A DNA stretch of 33,885 nt from Acidobacteriota bacterium. GTDB taxonomy: Bacteria > Acidobacteriota > Thermoanaerobaculia > Multivoradales > JBCCEF01. Both the position numbers and the translations under genes were made by a program. Position 1 is the first letter of the stretch. The number at the start of each line of letters is the position of its first letter. The stretch is taken from contig JBCCHV010000071.1 of NCBI GenBank assembly GCA_039028635.1, forward strand, positions 1 to 33,885. Direction: 5' to 3'. Below the pieces are notes generated by a model. The model ran no database searches and was not told the origin of the DNA. It saw only the letters and a list, made by a program, of their open reading frames with translations. Shown here in pieces: positions 22,195 to 33,754 of the stretch.

Positions 22195-23189
22195 AACAGC
22201 TCCAGGCCCCAGAGGTCGTGCAGGTGGACGATGCCGTCGAGGTGACCGTCCTCGGCGGTCACGAAGAGCGAGGTGATGCGGTGGTCTTCCATCTCTTTGA
22301 GGGCAGCGGCGGCGAGCTCGTCGCCGCCGATGGTGCGGGGGCCGGGCCGACCGACTTCGACGGCGGTGCGGCCGAGGGGATCGCTGTCCTCGGCCAGCAG
22401 CCGGCGCAGATCGCCGTCCGAGATGCAGGCCAGCAGCTTGCCGTCGGCGTCGACGACGGCGGTGATCCCGAGGCCCTTGCGCGACATCTCGTAGATAGCG
22501 TCGCGCAGGGCCGCCGAGGCGGTCACCCGCGGCAGATCGTCGCCGGCGTGCATCAGCTCGCGCACCCGCATGAGGCGCTTGCCCAGGCTGCCGGCGGGGT
22601 GCAGGCGGGCGAAGTCCTCGGAGGAGAAGCCGCGCGCCTCGAGGAGGGCCATGGCGAGGGCGTCACCGAGGGCGAGGGTGGCGGTGGTCGATGCCGTCGG
22701 GGCGAGGTTGAGGGGGCAGGCCTCGCGGTCGATGGCGGCGGAAAGATGAAGGTCGGCGTGCTGCGACAGCGGGCTCTCGGGATTGCCGGTCATGACGATC
22801 AGCGGGATGCCGAGGCGCTTGACCGTGCCGACCAAGCGCAACAGCTCCTCGGTGGCGCCGGAGAAGGAGGCGGCGAGCACGACGTCGCCGGGCACGATGA
22901 CTCCGAGGTCGCCGTGGACCGCTTCCGCCGGATGCAGAAAAAGAGCCGGCGTGCCGGTGGACGACAGGGTGGCGGCGATCTTCTTGAGCACCAGCCCGCT
23001 CTTGCCCATGCCGGTGCAGACCACCCGGCCCGGCGCCTGGCGAATCAGCTCGACGGTCTGGTCGAAGCGCTCGTCGAGCTGGTCGATGAGGCCGGCGATG
23101 GCGTTGGCCTCGGTGGTGAAGACTTCGCGCGCCACCTCGCGCGGCGGGCGGCCGCGGTGCGGAGCGGGGTTGGTGGATTTGGCGCTCAT
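22191..23189 (-). CDS. kdsD: D-arabinose-5-phosphate isomerase (KdsD/GutQ type)
   Basis: The 332-residue product has an N-terminal SIS domain (TGMGKSGLVLKKIAATLSST, then AEAVHGDLGV, SFSGATEELL and NLAPTASTTATLALGDALA). Two CBS domains follow at about 207-332 (ending HDLWGLELF). It interconverts ribulose-5-phosphate and arabinose-5-phosphate, the precursor of Kdo-8-P. The ATG at 23189 was chosen because the domain begins some 20 residues later; the frame is open upstream only inside kdsA. It lies 25 bp after kdsA and overlaps the start of kdsC by four bases. The CBS tandem suggests ligand control, as known in the family. Confidence 0.95.
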   Translation of the reverse strand: MSAKSTNPAPHRGRPPREVAREVFTTEANAIAGLIDQLDERFDQTVELIRQAPGRVVCTGMGKSGLVLKKIAATLSSTGTPALFLHPAEAVHGDLGVIVPGDVVLAASFSGATEELLRLVGTVKRLGIPLIVMTGNPESPLSQHADLHLSAAIDREACPLNLAPTASTTATLALGDALAMALLEARGFSSEDFARLHPAGSLGKRLMRVRELMHAGDDLPRVTASAALRDAIYEMSRKGLGITAVVDADGKLLACISDGDLRRLLAEDSDPLGRTAVEVGRPGPRTIGGDELAAAALKEMEDHRITSLFVTAEDGHLDGIVHLHDLWGLELF

Positions 23190-23214
23190 CGCTCGAAGAC
23201 TGGCTCGCAGAGGT

Positions 23215-26584
<3,370 letters not shown>

Positions 26585-26589
26585 GTCCC

Positions 26590-26618
26590 AATCTACGTGC
26601 TCCCCGCGGCACTGTCAA
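26590..26618 (-). promoter_or_regulatory. Promoter of the Kdo operon, predicted leaderless
   Basis: On minus, TTGACA (26618-26613) and TAGATT (26595-26590) are separated by exactly 17 bp. Only GGGAC lies between the -10 and the GTG of kdsB. Transcription would start at or within a base or two of the GTG, leaving no room for a ribosome-binding site. The -35 is consensus and the -10 matches four of six positions. Confidence 0.7.
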
Positions 26619-26730
26619 CGGCGTCACGGCGTGAGAAGATGCGGTGACGTTTCTGCGACGAGCCGATTTCTCGCGTGGCTGTGAAGACCGCGGTCGGCCC
26701 GTCCCGATCGAACCCCTGCGCCTTCGGTCC

Positions 26731-27450
26731 ATGCGATCCCTCGCCTTCAAGGCCCCCCGCCCCGGGGAGCCGTCTCCGTCCGCCGAAGATCCGGCGCAGC
26801 TCGGCTTCGAGTTGAAGTATGCCTTCGATCGCTGGTCCCTTGGCGTTGTCGAGAGTCATCTCGCGGCGGCCTGTCGGCGCGATCCGGAGCACCCGAGCAA
26901 TACGGTGGTCAGCGTCTATTTCGATACTCCCGATCTGGTGCTGTTGCGGCAGAAGGCAGACAGCCTCTATCTCAAAACCAAGCTTCGCCTGCGCTGGTAT
27001 CGCTCCCCCGGAGCGCCTCCCTCGCAGGCTTTCTGGGAGCTCAAGCGGCGGGTCGGCAACCGGCGCTCGAAGCGGCGTTGGCCCACCACTCTCGAGGGGG
27101 CGGCGATCGAACGGCGATCCTTCGCGGCTCTCGCCAGCTTGCCGATGCCCCCCGACCTGTTGGCCGAAGAGCTGCCCTGGCCGTTGTTGCCGATCCTCCA
27201 GGTCGCCTATCGCCGTCGTCGCTATGTCGATCCCCACGGCGGCGTGCGCATGAGCTGCGACAGCGCCATCACCGCGGAGCGCGGGCACCCCCTCCTCGGC
27301 AGGAGCCGTCGCGGGGTCCTCGCCGGCGGCGTGGTGGAGGCCAAGGGGAGTCGTGCGGTGGCGCCGCCGTGTCTGCAGGGGTTGTTTGGGCGATTGTGTT
27401 TTCGCAGCTCTTTTTCGAAGTATGACGCCTGCTATCGCAGCTTGACATGA
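26731..27450 (+). CDS. VTC-domain polyphosphate polymerase-like protein
   Basis: The 239-residue product is a VTC/CYTH-like tunnel-fold enzyme. Visible are FELKYAF (Glu27, Lys29), SVYFDTPDL, KTKLRLRWYR with the basic cluster (82-91), FWELKRRVG (Glu103, Lys105), YRRRRYV, VVEAKG (203) and SSFSKYD at the end. The alternating acidic and basic residues are those expected to hold metal and phosphate chains. Such domains make or bind polyphosphate. The ATG 26731 gives 25 residues before the first strand; the frame is open upstream to a GTG at 26644 and no ribosome site decides between them. It is followed within 44 bp by the DUF4956 gene, a common pairing. The stop at 27450 follows SLT. It is cytoplasmic by its lack of a signal. 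Confidence 0.85.
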   Translation: MRSLAFKAPRPGEPSPSAEDPAQLGFELKYAFDRWSLGVVESHLAAACRRDPEHPSNTVVSVYFDTPDLVLLRQKADSLYLKTKLRLRWYRSPGAPPSQAFWELKRRVGNRRSKRRWPTTLEGAAIERRSFAALASLPMPPDLLAEELPWPLLPILQVAYRRRRYVDPHGGVRMSCDSAITAERGHPLLGRSRRGVLAGGVVEAKGSRAVAPPCLQGLFGRLCFRSSFSKYDACYRSLT

Positions 27451-27493
27451 GGTCGATGGCGATGAATTGCGACGTTTCCTGGGAGAGGTGGCC

Positions 27494-28198
27494 ATGAGCC
27501 TGCAAGCTGGTTGGAAGGCGTTGGACGTATTTCGCGATCCCGAAGTGGCGGCCATCGGTCCGCTGCCCTTTCTCCTCGCCATGGCCCTTTCCCTGGCCTG
27601 CGGCCTGTGGATCGCCTTTCTCTACCGCAGCTTCTATGCTCGCACCGAGACCGGCTCGCAGATTCATCGCTCCTTTCCCCTGCTCGCCCTCGCGATCACC
27701 GCGATCTTCGTCTGTATTCAGTTCTCCTTGCCCCTATCCCTCGGCCTGTTGGGTGCGCTTTCGATCGTGCGCTTTCGTACCCCGATCAAAGAGCCGGAGG
27801 AGATTGGCTTCCTGATGGTGGTGATCGCCACCTCGCTGGCCTGTGCCACTTTTCAGTTCGTTTTTCTGGCCATTCTCCTCGCGCTGGTGCTTTTGGCGCT
27901 GCTCCTACGGGGTCTGGCGCCCTCCTTCCTGACTTCGACCACCCGTCACGGCATGCTTCTGCTGACCCTGCCCGGTGAGCGCTGGCAAGAGGCCAAGGAC
28001 GAGCTGTTCGCCGAGCTCGGCCGCAGCGTGCCGCGGGGGCGCCTCGAAAGCCTCACCGTCGGTGAGGCCGAGGTGGCGGTGACCTACGGTTTCCGGAACC
28101 TGGCGCCGGCCGAGCTGGTCGAGCTCGAGGGTCGCCTGACGGGGACCGTTCCGGAGCTCGCCTTGACTCTCAGCTATCACCGACCGGGAGCTCCGTGA
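27494..28198 (+). CDS. DUF4956 membrane protein
   Basis: The 234-residue product has about four membrane helices in the first 140 residues (around 24-44, 61-80, 104-120 and 121-139) with the family signature LGALSIVRFRTPIKEPEEIG at 87-106. A cytoplasmic domain of about 90 residues follows (TTRHGMLLLTLPGERWQEAK onward). The family is of unknown function and is repeatedly found beside VTC and CotH genes, which is also the case here. The ATG 27494 is preceded by GAGAGG. The stop overlaps the CotH start by four bases (GTGA). Confidence 0.93.
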   Translation: MSLQAGWKALDVFRDPEVAAIGPLPFLLAMALSLACGLWIAFLYRSFYARTETGSQIHRSFPLLALAITAIFVCIQFSLPLSLGLLGALSIVRFRTPIKEPEEIGFLMVVIATSLACATFQFVFLAILLALVLLALLLRGLAPSFLTSTTRHGMLLLTLPGERWQEAKDELFAELGRSVPRGRLESLTVGEAEVAVTYGFRNLAPAELVELEGRLTGTVPELALTLSYHRPGAP

Positions 28199-29643
28199 AG
28201 GCTTGGCCGGGGCGGGGAATCTGGGGCACTTCGGCCCTGCTTCTCCTGCTCGCGGCGGCGATTGTTTTCGAGCTCCACCCGGCGGGCCGCGCGGCGACCT
28301 CGGCGGCGCAGCGTCAGCGGGTCGGCGGCGCCGAGATCGGTGACGGGCGTCTGCCGAAAATCCTGGCCGCCCTCGGTGCTCTGCGCAGCCGCGCGCCGGA
28401 AAGCGGTTCCGACCAGCCGCGGCGGATACCGGCCGCGGCGGAGCCGGTGGATTGGGAGACCGCCGGCGCGCGCCGCGACGGCTCCGGCGTCGGTTCCGAG
28501 GCCGGCGAGGGCCCGCGTCGGCTCTCGATCACGGTGTCGCCGGCGGCTCTCGAGGGTTTGCTCGAGCAACCTCGGCAGAAGCTCGAAGCCTCCGCCGAGA
28601 TGGTGCTGCGACAGGGTGAGCGCGTGCTCTATGCCGGCTTCGTCGGCTTGCGTCTTCACGGTGGCCGCAGTCGCCGGTTCGGTCCGGTGCGCAGCTGGCG
28701 GCTGGTCTTCCGGCCGACGCAGGGGGCCGCGGGGCTGGCGCTGAGTCTGCTCCATTGGCCCGGAGATGAGCCTCTGACGCGGCTGATCGTCCATGGCGAC
28801 CAGCGGACCGATGCTGCCGGCGACCTCTGGCGCATGACCAATCCGATCGCCCTCGAAGTGGCGCAGCGGCTGGGCGCCGCGGTGCCCCAAACGGCGCCCG
28901 CACGGCTCGAGATCAACGGCCGAGACCACGGCCTGGTGTTTCTCACCGAGCCGATCGATCTCGCCTATCTGCGTCGCCACCGCGGCCATGACCGCTTCGT
29001 CTTGGTGCGGTCGAAGCGCGATCGGCGCGAGAGCCGCTGGCGAGCGGGAACGGTCCTGCACTGGCGCCTGGCCCAGAAGTGGTGGCGTCGCCAGCCCGAC
29101 CGCAGCTACGACGAGATTCGGGCGCGCTACGATCTGGCAAGCCTCGAGGCCTGGTTTCTGGCCTCCCTGACCTGCGGCACCACGGATGCCTATCAGGGGG
29201 CCCTGGTGCGCGACGAGAGCGCGCCGCTGGGACGCTGGAGCTGGATCGCCTGGGACATGGATCAGAGCTTCATGGCAGCGCGCCAGCCGATGACCGAGCC
29301 CTGGCAGGAAGACGTTTGGGCGCACCTCCTGCGGCGCCCTCGGGACGACTTTCGCAATCCCATTCTGCGCACCCTGATCCGCAACAGCCCGCAGTACCGG
29401 CAGCGCCTGGCGGAGCGTCTGCGTTGGGCCCTCGACGAGCGCCTCGACGAGGCCTTCCGCGACGCCCTGTTGGGCCGCTATCGGGAGATCGCCGAGCACT
29501 ACCAGGTGGCGGACGACGAGTCGCTGGATCGCATCGAAGAGTTTCTCGAGAGGCGGCCAGCGGTGTTGCGGGCCCGCGTCGCCGAGCGCTTGCCGCGCGG
29601 AGATCTGGGGGGAGCGCTACCGCCGTCGCCGACGCCGAGATAG
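28195..29643 (+). CDS. CotH-family protein kinase-like protein, membrane-anchored
   Basis: The 482-residue protein starts with an N-terminal hydrophobic anchor (GTSALLLLLAAAIVFEL, residues 11-27). CotH-like blocks follow: VGLRLHGGRSRRFGPVRSW, LEINGRDHGLVFLTEPIDLA, HDRFVLVRSKRDRRE (from about 264) and the catalytic-type WSWIAWDMDQSFMA (about 347-360), with WDMD as the metal-binding signature. The kinase fold is atypical and phosphorylates secreted or spore-coat proteins in known examples. It starts at a GTG overlapping the DUF4956 stop. It probably faces the periplasm. Its substrate may be linked to the polyphosphate genes, but that is inference. Confidence 0.9.
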   Translation: MKAWPGRGIWGTSALLLLLAAAIVFELHPAGRAATSAAQRQRVGGAEIGDGRLPKILAALGALRSRAPESGSDQPRRIPAAAEPVDWETAGARRDGSGVGSEAGEGPRRLSITVSPAALEGLLEQPRQKLEASAEMVLRQGERVLYAGFVGLRLHGGRSRRFGPVRSWRLVFRPTQGAAGLALSLLHWPGDEPLTRLIVHGDQRTDAAGDLWRMTNPIALEVAQRLGAAVPQTAPARLEINGRDHGLVFLTEPIDLAYLRRHRGHDRFVLVRSKRDRRESRWRAGTVLHWRLAQKWWRRQPDRSYDEIRARYDLASLEAWFLASLTCGTTDAYQGALVRDESAPLGRWSWIAWDMDQSFMAARQPMTEPWQEDVWAHLLRRPRDDFRNPILRTLIRNSPQYRQRLAERLRWALDERLDEAFRDALLGRYREIAEHYQVADDESLDRIEEFLERRPAVLRARVAERLPRGDLGGALPPSPTPR

Positions 29644-29656
29644 GCTCGGCGCCGTG

Positions 29657-30778
29657 ATGGCTCGCCCCCTATCCCTCGCCGGCTGGCTCTTGGCCGGCCT
29701 TTTCCTCGCCTGGCTGGCGGTTGCCCAGCTCCCCGGGCGCTCGCTGTTCGATCTCGACCGCCCGGGCCTCTCCCCGGCGCGCTGGATCTGGCCCGAAGGA
29801 CCGCGCGATCGACGGTCGCCACTGGCCTTCTGGGCAGTGGCGGACTTTGCCGTGACCGCGCCTCGCCGAGCGGTGACCCTCGAGGTCATCGCCGACGAGG
29901 AGTACGTCGCCTATCTCGATGGCCGTCGGGTCGGCTTCGGCCGCTTCTCAGCTCAGCGAGGTCTCGATGCCTGGACCCTCGCCGAGGGCCTCGAGGTGGG
30001 CAGTCATCGGCTGCTGATCGAGGTGCGCAGCGGGCGCGGTGCTGGTGGGTTGCTGGCCCGTTTGGTGGCCGATGACGGTGAAGTCCTGGCGGCGAGCGGT
30101 GAGGCCTGGCGGATCGAACGACGTGCCGAGGCCGGCGTTCTCGCCGGTTGGCTGCCGGTCGAGACTCCGGAGGGCAAAGGCGTGACGCTCTCTTGGGGCC
30201 CACCGGTGGTCGGTCGCTGGCAGGATCTCGGCGTCCGGTCACCTCGGCCGGCGTGGCCGTTGGCGACGGCGGAGGGATTCCGTTTGCCGGTGCGGGCGCG
30301 CCTGGTCGGGGAGGCGGAATCCTGGCGCCAGCGCGGCGAGACCGCGACTCCGATCGACCTCCGAGAGCCGGTGCCGGGGGTGATCTTCGACTTCGGGGCC
30401 GTGGTTTCGGGAGTCCTGCACCTCGAGCTCGGCGGTGGCGAAAACGTTCGCTGTGCCCTCGCCTTCCTGTCCGATCGGCCGAGTGACCCCTTCACCTCTG
30501 ATGGCGTCGGTGAAGGTGCGCTGGTGCGGCCGGTGGTCCCGGTGCCGGGGAATCGGCGCTGGCAGGCGGCGGAGGCGGTGTCCTTTCGCTACGTCACCGT
30601 CCTCGGGGCGATCGGCGGGGCCACGGCCTGGCTCGAGCCGGCCGCCGCCGACGGCGAGGAGGCCGAGGCGAAGGGCCCCTTGGGACTCTCGGGGCCGCGC
30701 CTACGAACGCCGATCGAGGACGAAATCCGGCGCGAGCTCCAGCGCTTCCCGGGCCTCACAGGGGCGGAAGAACTCTAG
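29657..30778 (+). CDS. Membrane-anchored beta-sandwich protein resembling the N-terminal domain of bacterial alpha-L-rhamnosidases
   Basis: The 373-residue product has an N-terminal anchor (SLAGWLLAGLFLAWLAVAQL, residues 5-24). A segment then resembles the rhamnosidase N-terminal domain (ARWIWPEG, FWAVADFAV, EVIADEEYVAYLDGRRVGFG, then AWTLAEGLEVGSHRLLIEV). A second beta domain covers about 195-330 (GVIFDFGAVVSGVLHLELGG). The glycosidase catalytic domain is absent, so a binding role is more likely than hydrolysis. It is 13 bp behind the CotH gene and closes this four-gene operon. Its 3' end runs 78 bp over the 3' end of the polyprenyl synthase gene on the other strand. ATG 29657 is chosen; an overlapping GTG at 29654 is possible. 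Confidence 0.75.
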   Translation: MARPLSLAGWLLAGLFLAWLAVAQLPGRSLFDLDRPGLSPARWIWPEGPRDRRSPLAFWAVADFAVTAPRRAVTLEVIADEEYVAYLDGRRVGFGRFSAQRGLDAWTLAEGLEVGSHRLLIEVRSGRGAGGLLARLVADDGEVLAASGEAWRIERRAEAGVLAGWLPVETPEGKGVTLSWGPPVVGRWQDLGVRSPRPAWPLATAEGFRLPVRARLVGEAESWRQRGETATPIDLREPVPGVIFDFGAVVSGVLHLELGGGENVRCALAFLSDRPSDPFTSDGVGEGALVRPVVPVPGNRRWQAAEAVSFRYVTVLGAIGGATAWLEPAAADGEEAEAKGPLGLSGPRLRTPIEDEIRRELQRFPGLTGAEEL

Positions 30779-31723
30779 CTCCGCCTTGGCCCGGGCCGAG
30801 TAGTCGCGGGCGATCTGACGGGTTTCGTCGAGGGTGCCCTCGCGCTCGACGAGCTCGAGGATTTGCTGAGCGGCGACGCGCTCGAAGGCGCGGTCCTCGA
30901 GAACCTGGGCGATCAGCTGACGGTCGGCCGGCGCGATCCGCGGCAGGAGCAGGATCAGCGGTAGCGTCAGCTTGCCCTCCTTGAGGTCCGAGAGCACCGG
31001 CTTGCCGAGCTCCTCCTCACGGCCATCGAAATCGAGCAGGTCGTCGACCAGCTGAAAGCAGACGCCAAGATGGGCGCCGTAGCGCTCGAGAGCCTCTCCG
31101 GCCTCCGGCCGCAGCGGCGGAATCAAGGCCGGGACGGCGCAAGCGGCGGCAAACAGGCGCGCCGTCTTGCGGTCGATGATCTCGAAGTACTCGTCGGTGG
31201 TGAGATCGATCGCCCCCAAGCGATGCAGTGCCAGGAGCTCCCCTTCGGTCATCCGCAGGGTGGCGTCGACCAGCTTCTGGAGCACTTCGACGCGCTGGTG
31301 GGACAAGGCCTTCTGCATCGCCAGGGTATAGATCCAGTCCCCCAGGAGAACCGTCGGGTGATTGCCCCAGATCTGATTGAGGGTGGCTTGGCCGCGGCGC
31401 AGATCGGCGTGATCGATGACGTCATCGTGGATCAGGGTGGCGGTGTGGATCAGCTCGACCACCGCGGCGTAGGTCACCTCTTCCTCGCCGTCGCGGCCGA
31501 GGAGGCGCGAAGCCAGCAGCACCAGGGCCGGTCGCACTCGCTTGCCGCCGCCCTCGGCGAGGTAGGTGCCGGCCTCGCGAATGCGCGGCACGTCCGCTGC
31601 CAGGGCCTCCCGGAACACCGCTTCGGTGGCCTCGAGCTTGTCCGCGATCAAGGCGAGGAAGGACGCCGGGGAGCGGCGTGGGGTGAGGGGGGTGGGCTGC
31701 GATGGCAAGGGCTGGCCTTTCAT
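30701..31723 (-). CDS. Polyprenyl diphosphate synthase (octaprenyl-type, long chain)
   Basis: The 340-residue enzyme shows both Asp-rich motifs: DDVIDHADLRRG (Asp100, 101, 104) and FQLVDDLLDFDG (Asp227, 228, 231). GKRVRPALVLL precedes them. The residue five before the first motif is Ala, which in this family goes with long chains; the product may be the quinone side chain. It condenses isopentenyl diphosphate with allylic diphosphates in the cytoplasm. The ATG 31723 lies 24 bp after the end of the preceding gene (31748), so they may be cotranscribed with yajQ. The 3' end overlaps the convergent gene ending at 30778 by 78 bp. Confidence 0.93.
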   Translation of the reverse strand: MKGQPLPSQPTPLTPRRSPASFLALIADKLEATEAVFREALAADVPRIREAGTYLAEGGGKRVRPALVLLASRLLGRDGEEEVTYAAVVELIHTATLIHDDVIDHADLRRGQATLNQIWGNHPTVLLGDWIYTLAMQKALSHQRVEVLQKLVDATLRMTEGELLALHRLGAIDLTTDEYFEIIDRKTARLFAAACAVPALIPPLRPEAGEALERYGAHLGVCFQLVDDLLDFDGREEELGKPVLSDLKEGKLTLPLILLLPRIAPADRQLIAQVLEDRAFERVAAQQILELVEREGTLDETRQIARDYSARAKAELEFFRPCEAREALELAPDFVLDRRS

Positions 31724-31747
31724 GGTTTTCTCTGCGCTGCGCCGGGC

Positions 31748-32380
31748 CTAGAAGGCCTCGACCGGGGTGAAGCTCTCCTCGCCGACCAACTCGCCGTCGG
31801 TGAAGCGAAAGACCTTGCCGCTCTCGAAATACCACCAGGAAGTGTCCTTGCGGCTTGAGGAGACCCGCTCCTTGACCTCGTCTGGTTTGCCCATCTGGGC
31901 GTAGATGCGGCGTTCGTCGTCGCTACGAATGCCGGCGACGAAGCGCTGCAGGGTCTGCACGAACTCGGCGTCCTCGATCACGATCGGCACCACCAACGGA
32001 TTGCTCTTCTCCAGGCGGCGGCTGATGTCGAGGGTTTCGAGGGCCTGCAAGCGCTCGCCGGCGGGCTTGCGCACGGCCACTCCGACGATCAGCTCATAGG
32101 CGTTGTAGTAGCGATGCCAGTGCCACTCGATGCTGTATTCACCGCGCTCGTCGGTCACAGCCGTCAGGCGGGTGGAATCGCGCTTCTCGCGGCTCAGACG
32201 CCTCAGATTGACCCGGCTCCGAGAAGCTTCGAGCACCACCCGAACGCCGGGCAAGGGCTTGCCGGCGGCATCGGTGACGATGCCGGTGACGCGGACCGCC
32301 TCGCCGTCGCGGTAGGAGGCCGCCGCCGGAAGGGTGCCCAAGGCGAGCAGGAGGAGGCCGATGACGGCGAGGTTCTTCAC
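31748..32380 (-). CDS. Secreted protein with carboxypeptidase-regulatory-like domain
   Basis: The 210-residue product starts with a signal peptide (NLAVIGLLLLALGTLPAAAS, cleavage about residue 21). Residues about 28-105 look like a CarboxypepD-regulatory beta-sandwich (VRVTGIVTDAAGKPLPGVRV ... TDERGEYSIEW). The last 60 residues (IYAQMGKPDEVKERVSSS, then WWYFESGKVFRFTDGEL) recall small outer-membrane assembly domains of the SmpA/BamE kind by their GxPxEV and WxYxxG-like pattern. That resemblance is loose. The GTG start overlaps the yajQ stop by four bases (GTGA), so it is coupled to yajQ. Function unknown; probably periplasmic. Confidence 0.8.
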   Translation of the reverse strand: MKNLAVIGLLLLALGTLPAAASYRDGEAVRVTGIVTDAAGKPLPGVRVVLEASRSRVNLRRLSREKRDSTRLTAVTDERGEYSIEWHWHRYYNAYELIVGVAVRKPAGERLQALETLDISRRLEKSNPLVVPIVIEDAEFVQTLQRFVAGIRSDDERRIYAQMGKPDEVKERVSSSRKDTSWWYFESGKVFRFTDGELVGEESFTPVEAF

Positions 32381-32874
32381 GAGCTCCGGTAGTTGGTGAA
32401 GTTCAAGGGAACGTCGAGATCCATTTCCTTGAGGTGCGCGATGACCTCCTGGAGCTGGTCCCGCTTCTTGCCCGAAATGCGCAGCGAGTCGCCCTGGATC
32501 GAGGCCTGAACCTTGAGCTTCAAGCGCTTGATCTCGGCGACGATCTTCTTGCTCGTCTCGGTCGGGATGCCCTGTTGAAAGGTGACCGTTTGTCTTGCCG
32601 TGCCGCCCGCCGCCGGTTCGACCTCACCAAAGCGGCAGGACTTGAGGTGAATCTTGCGCCGCACCAGCTTGCTCTTGACCACCTCGAGGGCCTGGCTGAC
32701 GTTGAAGTCGTCGTTGGCTCGCAGGTGGATTTCTTCGCCTTCGAGGGCAACCCCCGCTTGCGCCTTCTTGAGGTCGTAGCGGCTGGTGATTTCGCGGGCC
32801 GCCTGGTCGACGGCGTTGCGGACTTCCTGGAAGTCGACGGTGGAGACGATGTCGAAGGAGTTGTCGGCGGCCAT
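32377..32874 (-). CDS. yajQ: YajQ family nucleotide-binding protein
   Basis: The 165-residue product opens MAADNSFDIVSTVDFQEVRN and contains the family blocks AREITSRYDLKKAQAG, VKSKLVRRKIHLKS, QGIPTETSKKIVAEIK and QASIQGDSLRISGKKRDQLQ, ending DVPLNFTNYR. YajQ proteins have two RNA-binding-like folds and bind nucleotides; in Xanthomonas a relative binds cyclic-di-GMP. ATG 32874 was chosen because it gives the conserved N-terminus and the promoter just upstream (TATAAT at 32915-32920) would exclude the longer frame. It is first in a likely operon with the secreted protein and the polyprenyl synthase. Confidence 0.97.
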   Translation of the reverse strand: MAADNSFDIVSTVDFQEVRNAVDQAAREITSRYDLKKAQAGVALEGEEIHLRANDDFNVSQALEVVKSKLVRRKIHLKSCRFGEVEPAAGGTARQTVTFQQGIPTETSKKIVAEIKRLKLKVQASIQGDSLRISGKKRDQLQEVIAHLKEMDLDVPLNFTNYRSS

Positions 32875-32914
32875 GAATCGAGCCCTTGTCCGCGGGGCAC
32901 CCGCAGACCTGGTC

Positions 32915-32943
32915 ATTATAGCGAGAACCGGCGCCCCGGTCGT
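32915..32943 (-). promoter_or_regulatory. Promoter for yajQ
   Basis: On minus, a perfect TATAAT (complement of ATTATA at 32915-32920) lies 17 bp after ACGACC (32943-32938). The -10 is consensus and the -35 matches only the central GAC. The start of transcription would be about 32908, giving a leader of about 34 nt to the yajQ ATG. Confidence 0.7.
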
Positions 32944-33087
32944 GGCGCGGTACGGGAGTCGTGGACGCCTCTCCGGAGGCGGCCGAAGGCGGAGGATACC
33001 CCAAGCTCTGCTGCCGGTGCAGGACGGCCGCGGCGGGAGTCGATCTCGGTCCGAGCCGCCGAGCCGGTACCGCCTCTCCGCGGCGGC

Positions 33088-33717
33088 TCAGTTGTCGCGC
33101 CAGAGAATGGTCGCCGGGGGCGAGAACACCCCCTCCTCGGAAAGCGGTTGGTAGCCTGAAATCTCGAAGCGGGTCTTGCCCCCTTCGCGGTCTTCATAGG
33201 CCACCTCGAGCAAGCGATCGCCTTCCTCGGCAACCACGAAACGGGCGCTCGCCAGCTCGACGGTGGCGCTGAGCGGGGTCAGCTCGACCACCGTGAGCTT
33301 GCCTTCCGAGGTCGCCGTCGCCTGGTAGCGGGTTGCGAGCTGTTCGACCGACAGCAGGAGCAGGTCGAGACCGGGCTCCGCTTCCGGATCGACCCGATAG
33401 CGCCGTCCGGTGCTGTCGTCCCGCACCCAGAAGTGAGCTTCGTCGCCGCACACCAGGAAGCTCTTCGGGTAGGGGTCCTGGTAGTCCCAGCGCAGGCAGT
33501 CGGGAAGTGCCAACGCGAGATCCCCATTCTCCTGCTCGCCTTCCGGGAAACCCGCCGGCACATAGTGATGGACGAAGCTGGCGCGGGTCGGTCCGCCCTC
33601 CCGCAGGCCGTCCCTGAGGGTGGTCAGGGCGGACCAGGGATCGACGCTGTGGGCAGCGGTGGGCAGAAGGGCCAGCAGGGCGAAAAGGCCGAGGATGGCG
33701 AAACGGCAGTGCTTCAT
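33088..33717 (-). CDS. LolA-like outer-membrane lipoprotein carrier protein
   Basis: The 209-residue protein begins with a signal peptide (RFAILGLFALLALLPTAAHS, cleavage near residue 24). The body has the LolA fold pattern: ASFVHHYVPAG, then LPDCLRWDYQDPYPKSFLVCG, EAHFWVRD, and YRVDPEAEPGLDLLLLS, with a final VAYEDREGGKTRFEISGYQP. LolA shuttles lipoproteins across the periplasm, which would fit the lipoprotein-rich content. The identity is by pattern only and short of certain; a related outer-membrane-associated LolA/LppM-type protein is the alternative. A stem-forming GAGCCGCCG/CGGCGGCTC lies at the stop codon but lacks a T-run. The ATG 33717 is about 40 bp from the repeat copy B. Confidence 0.75.
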   Translation of the reverse strand: MKHCRFAILGLFALLALLPTAAHSVDPWSALTTLRDGLREGGPTRASFVHHYVPAGFPEGEQENGDLALALPDCLRWDYQDPYPKSFLVCGDEAHFWVRDDSTGRRYRVDPEAEPGLDLLLLSVEQLATRYQATATSEGKLTVVELTPLSATVELASARFVVAEEGDRLLEVAYEDREGGKTRFEISGYQPLSEEGVFSPPATILWRDN

Positions 33718-33754
33718 GGGATTAGGTTATCCGATGCCAGGCCCTCCCGGCCTG

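Noticed and set aside
33053-33089. Terminator after the LolA-like gene
   Set aside because: A GAGCCGCCG/CGGCGGCTC stem overlaps the stop codon, but no T-run follows on minus.
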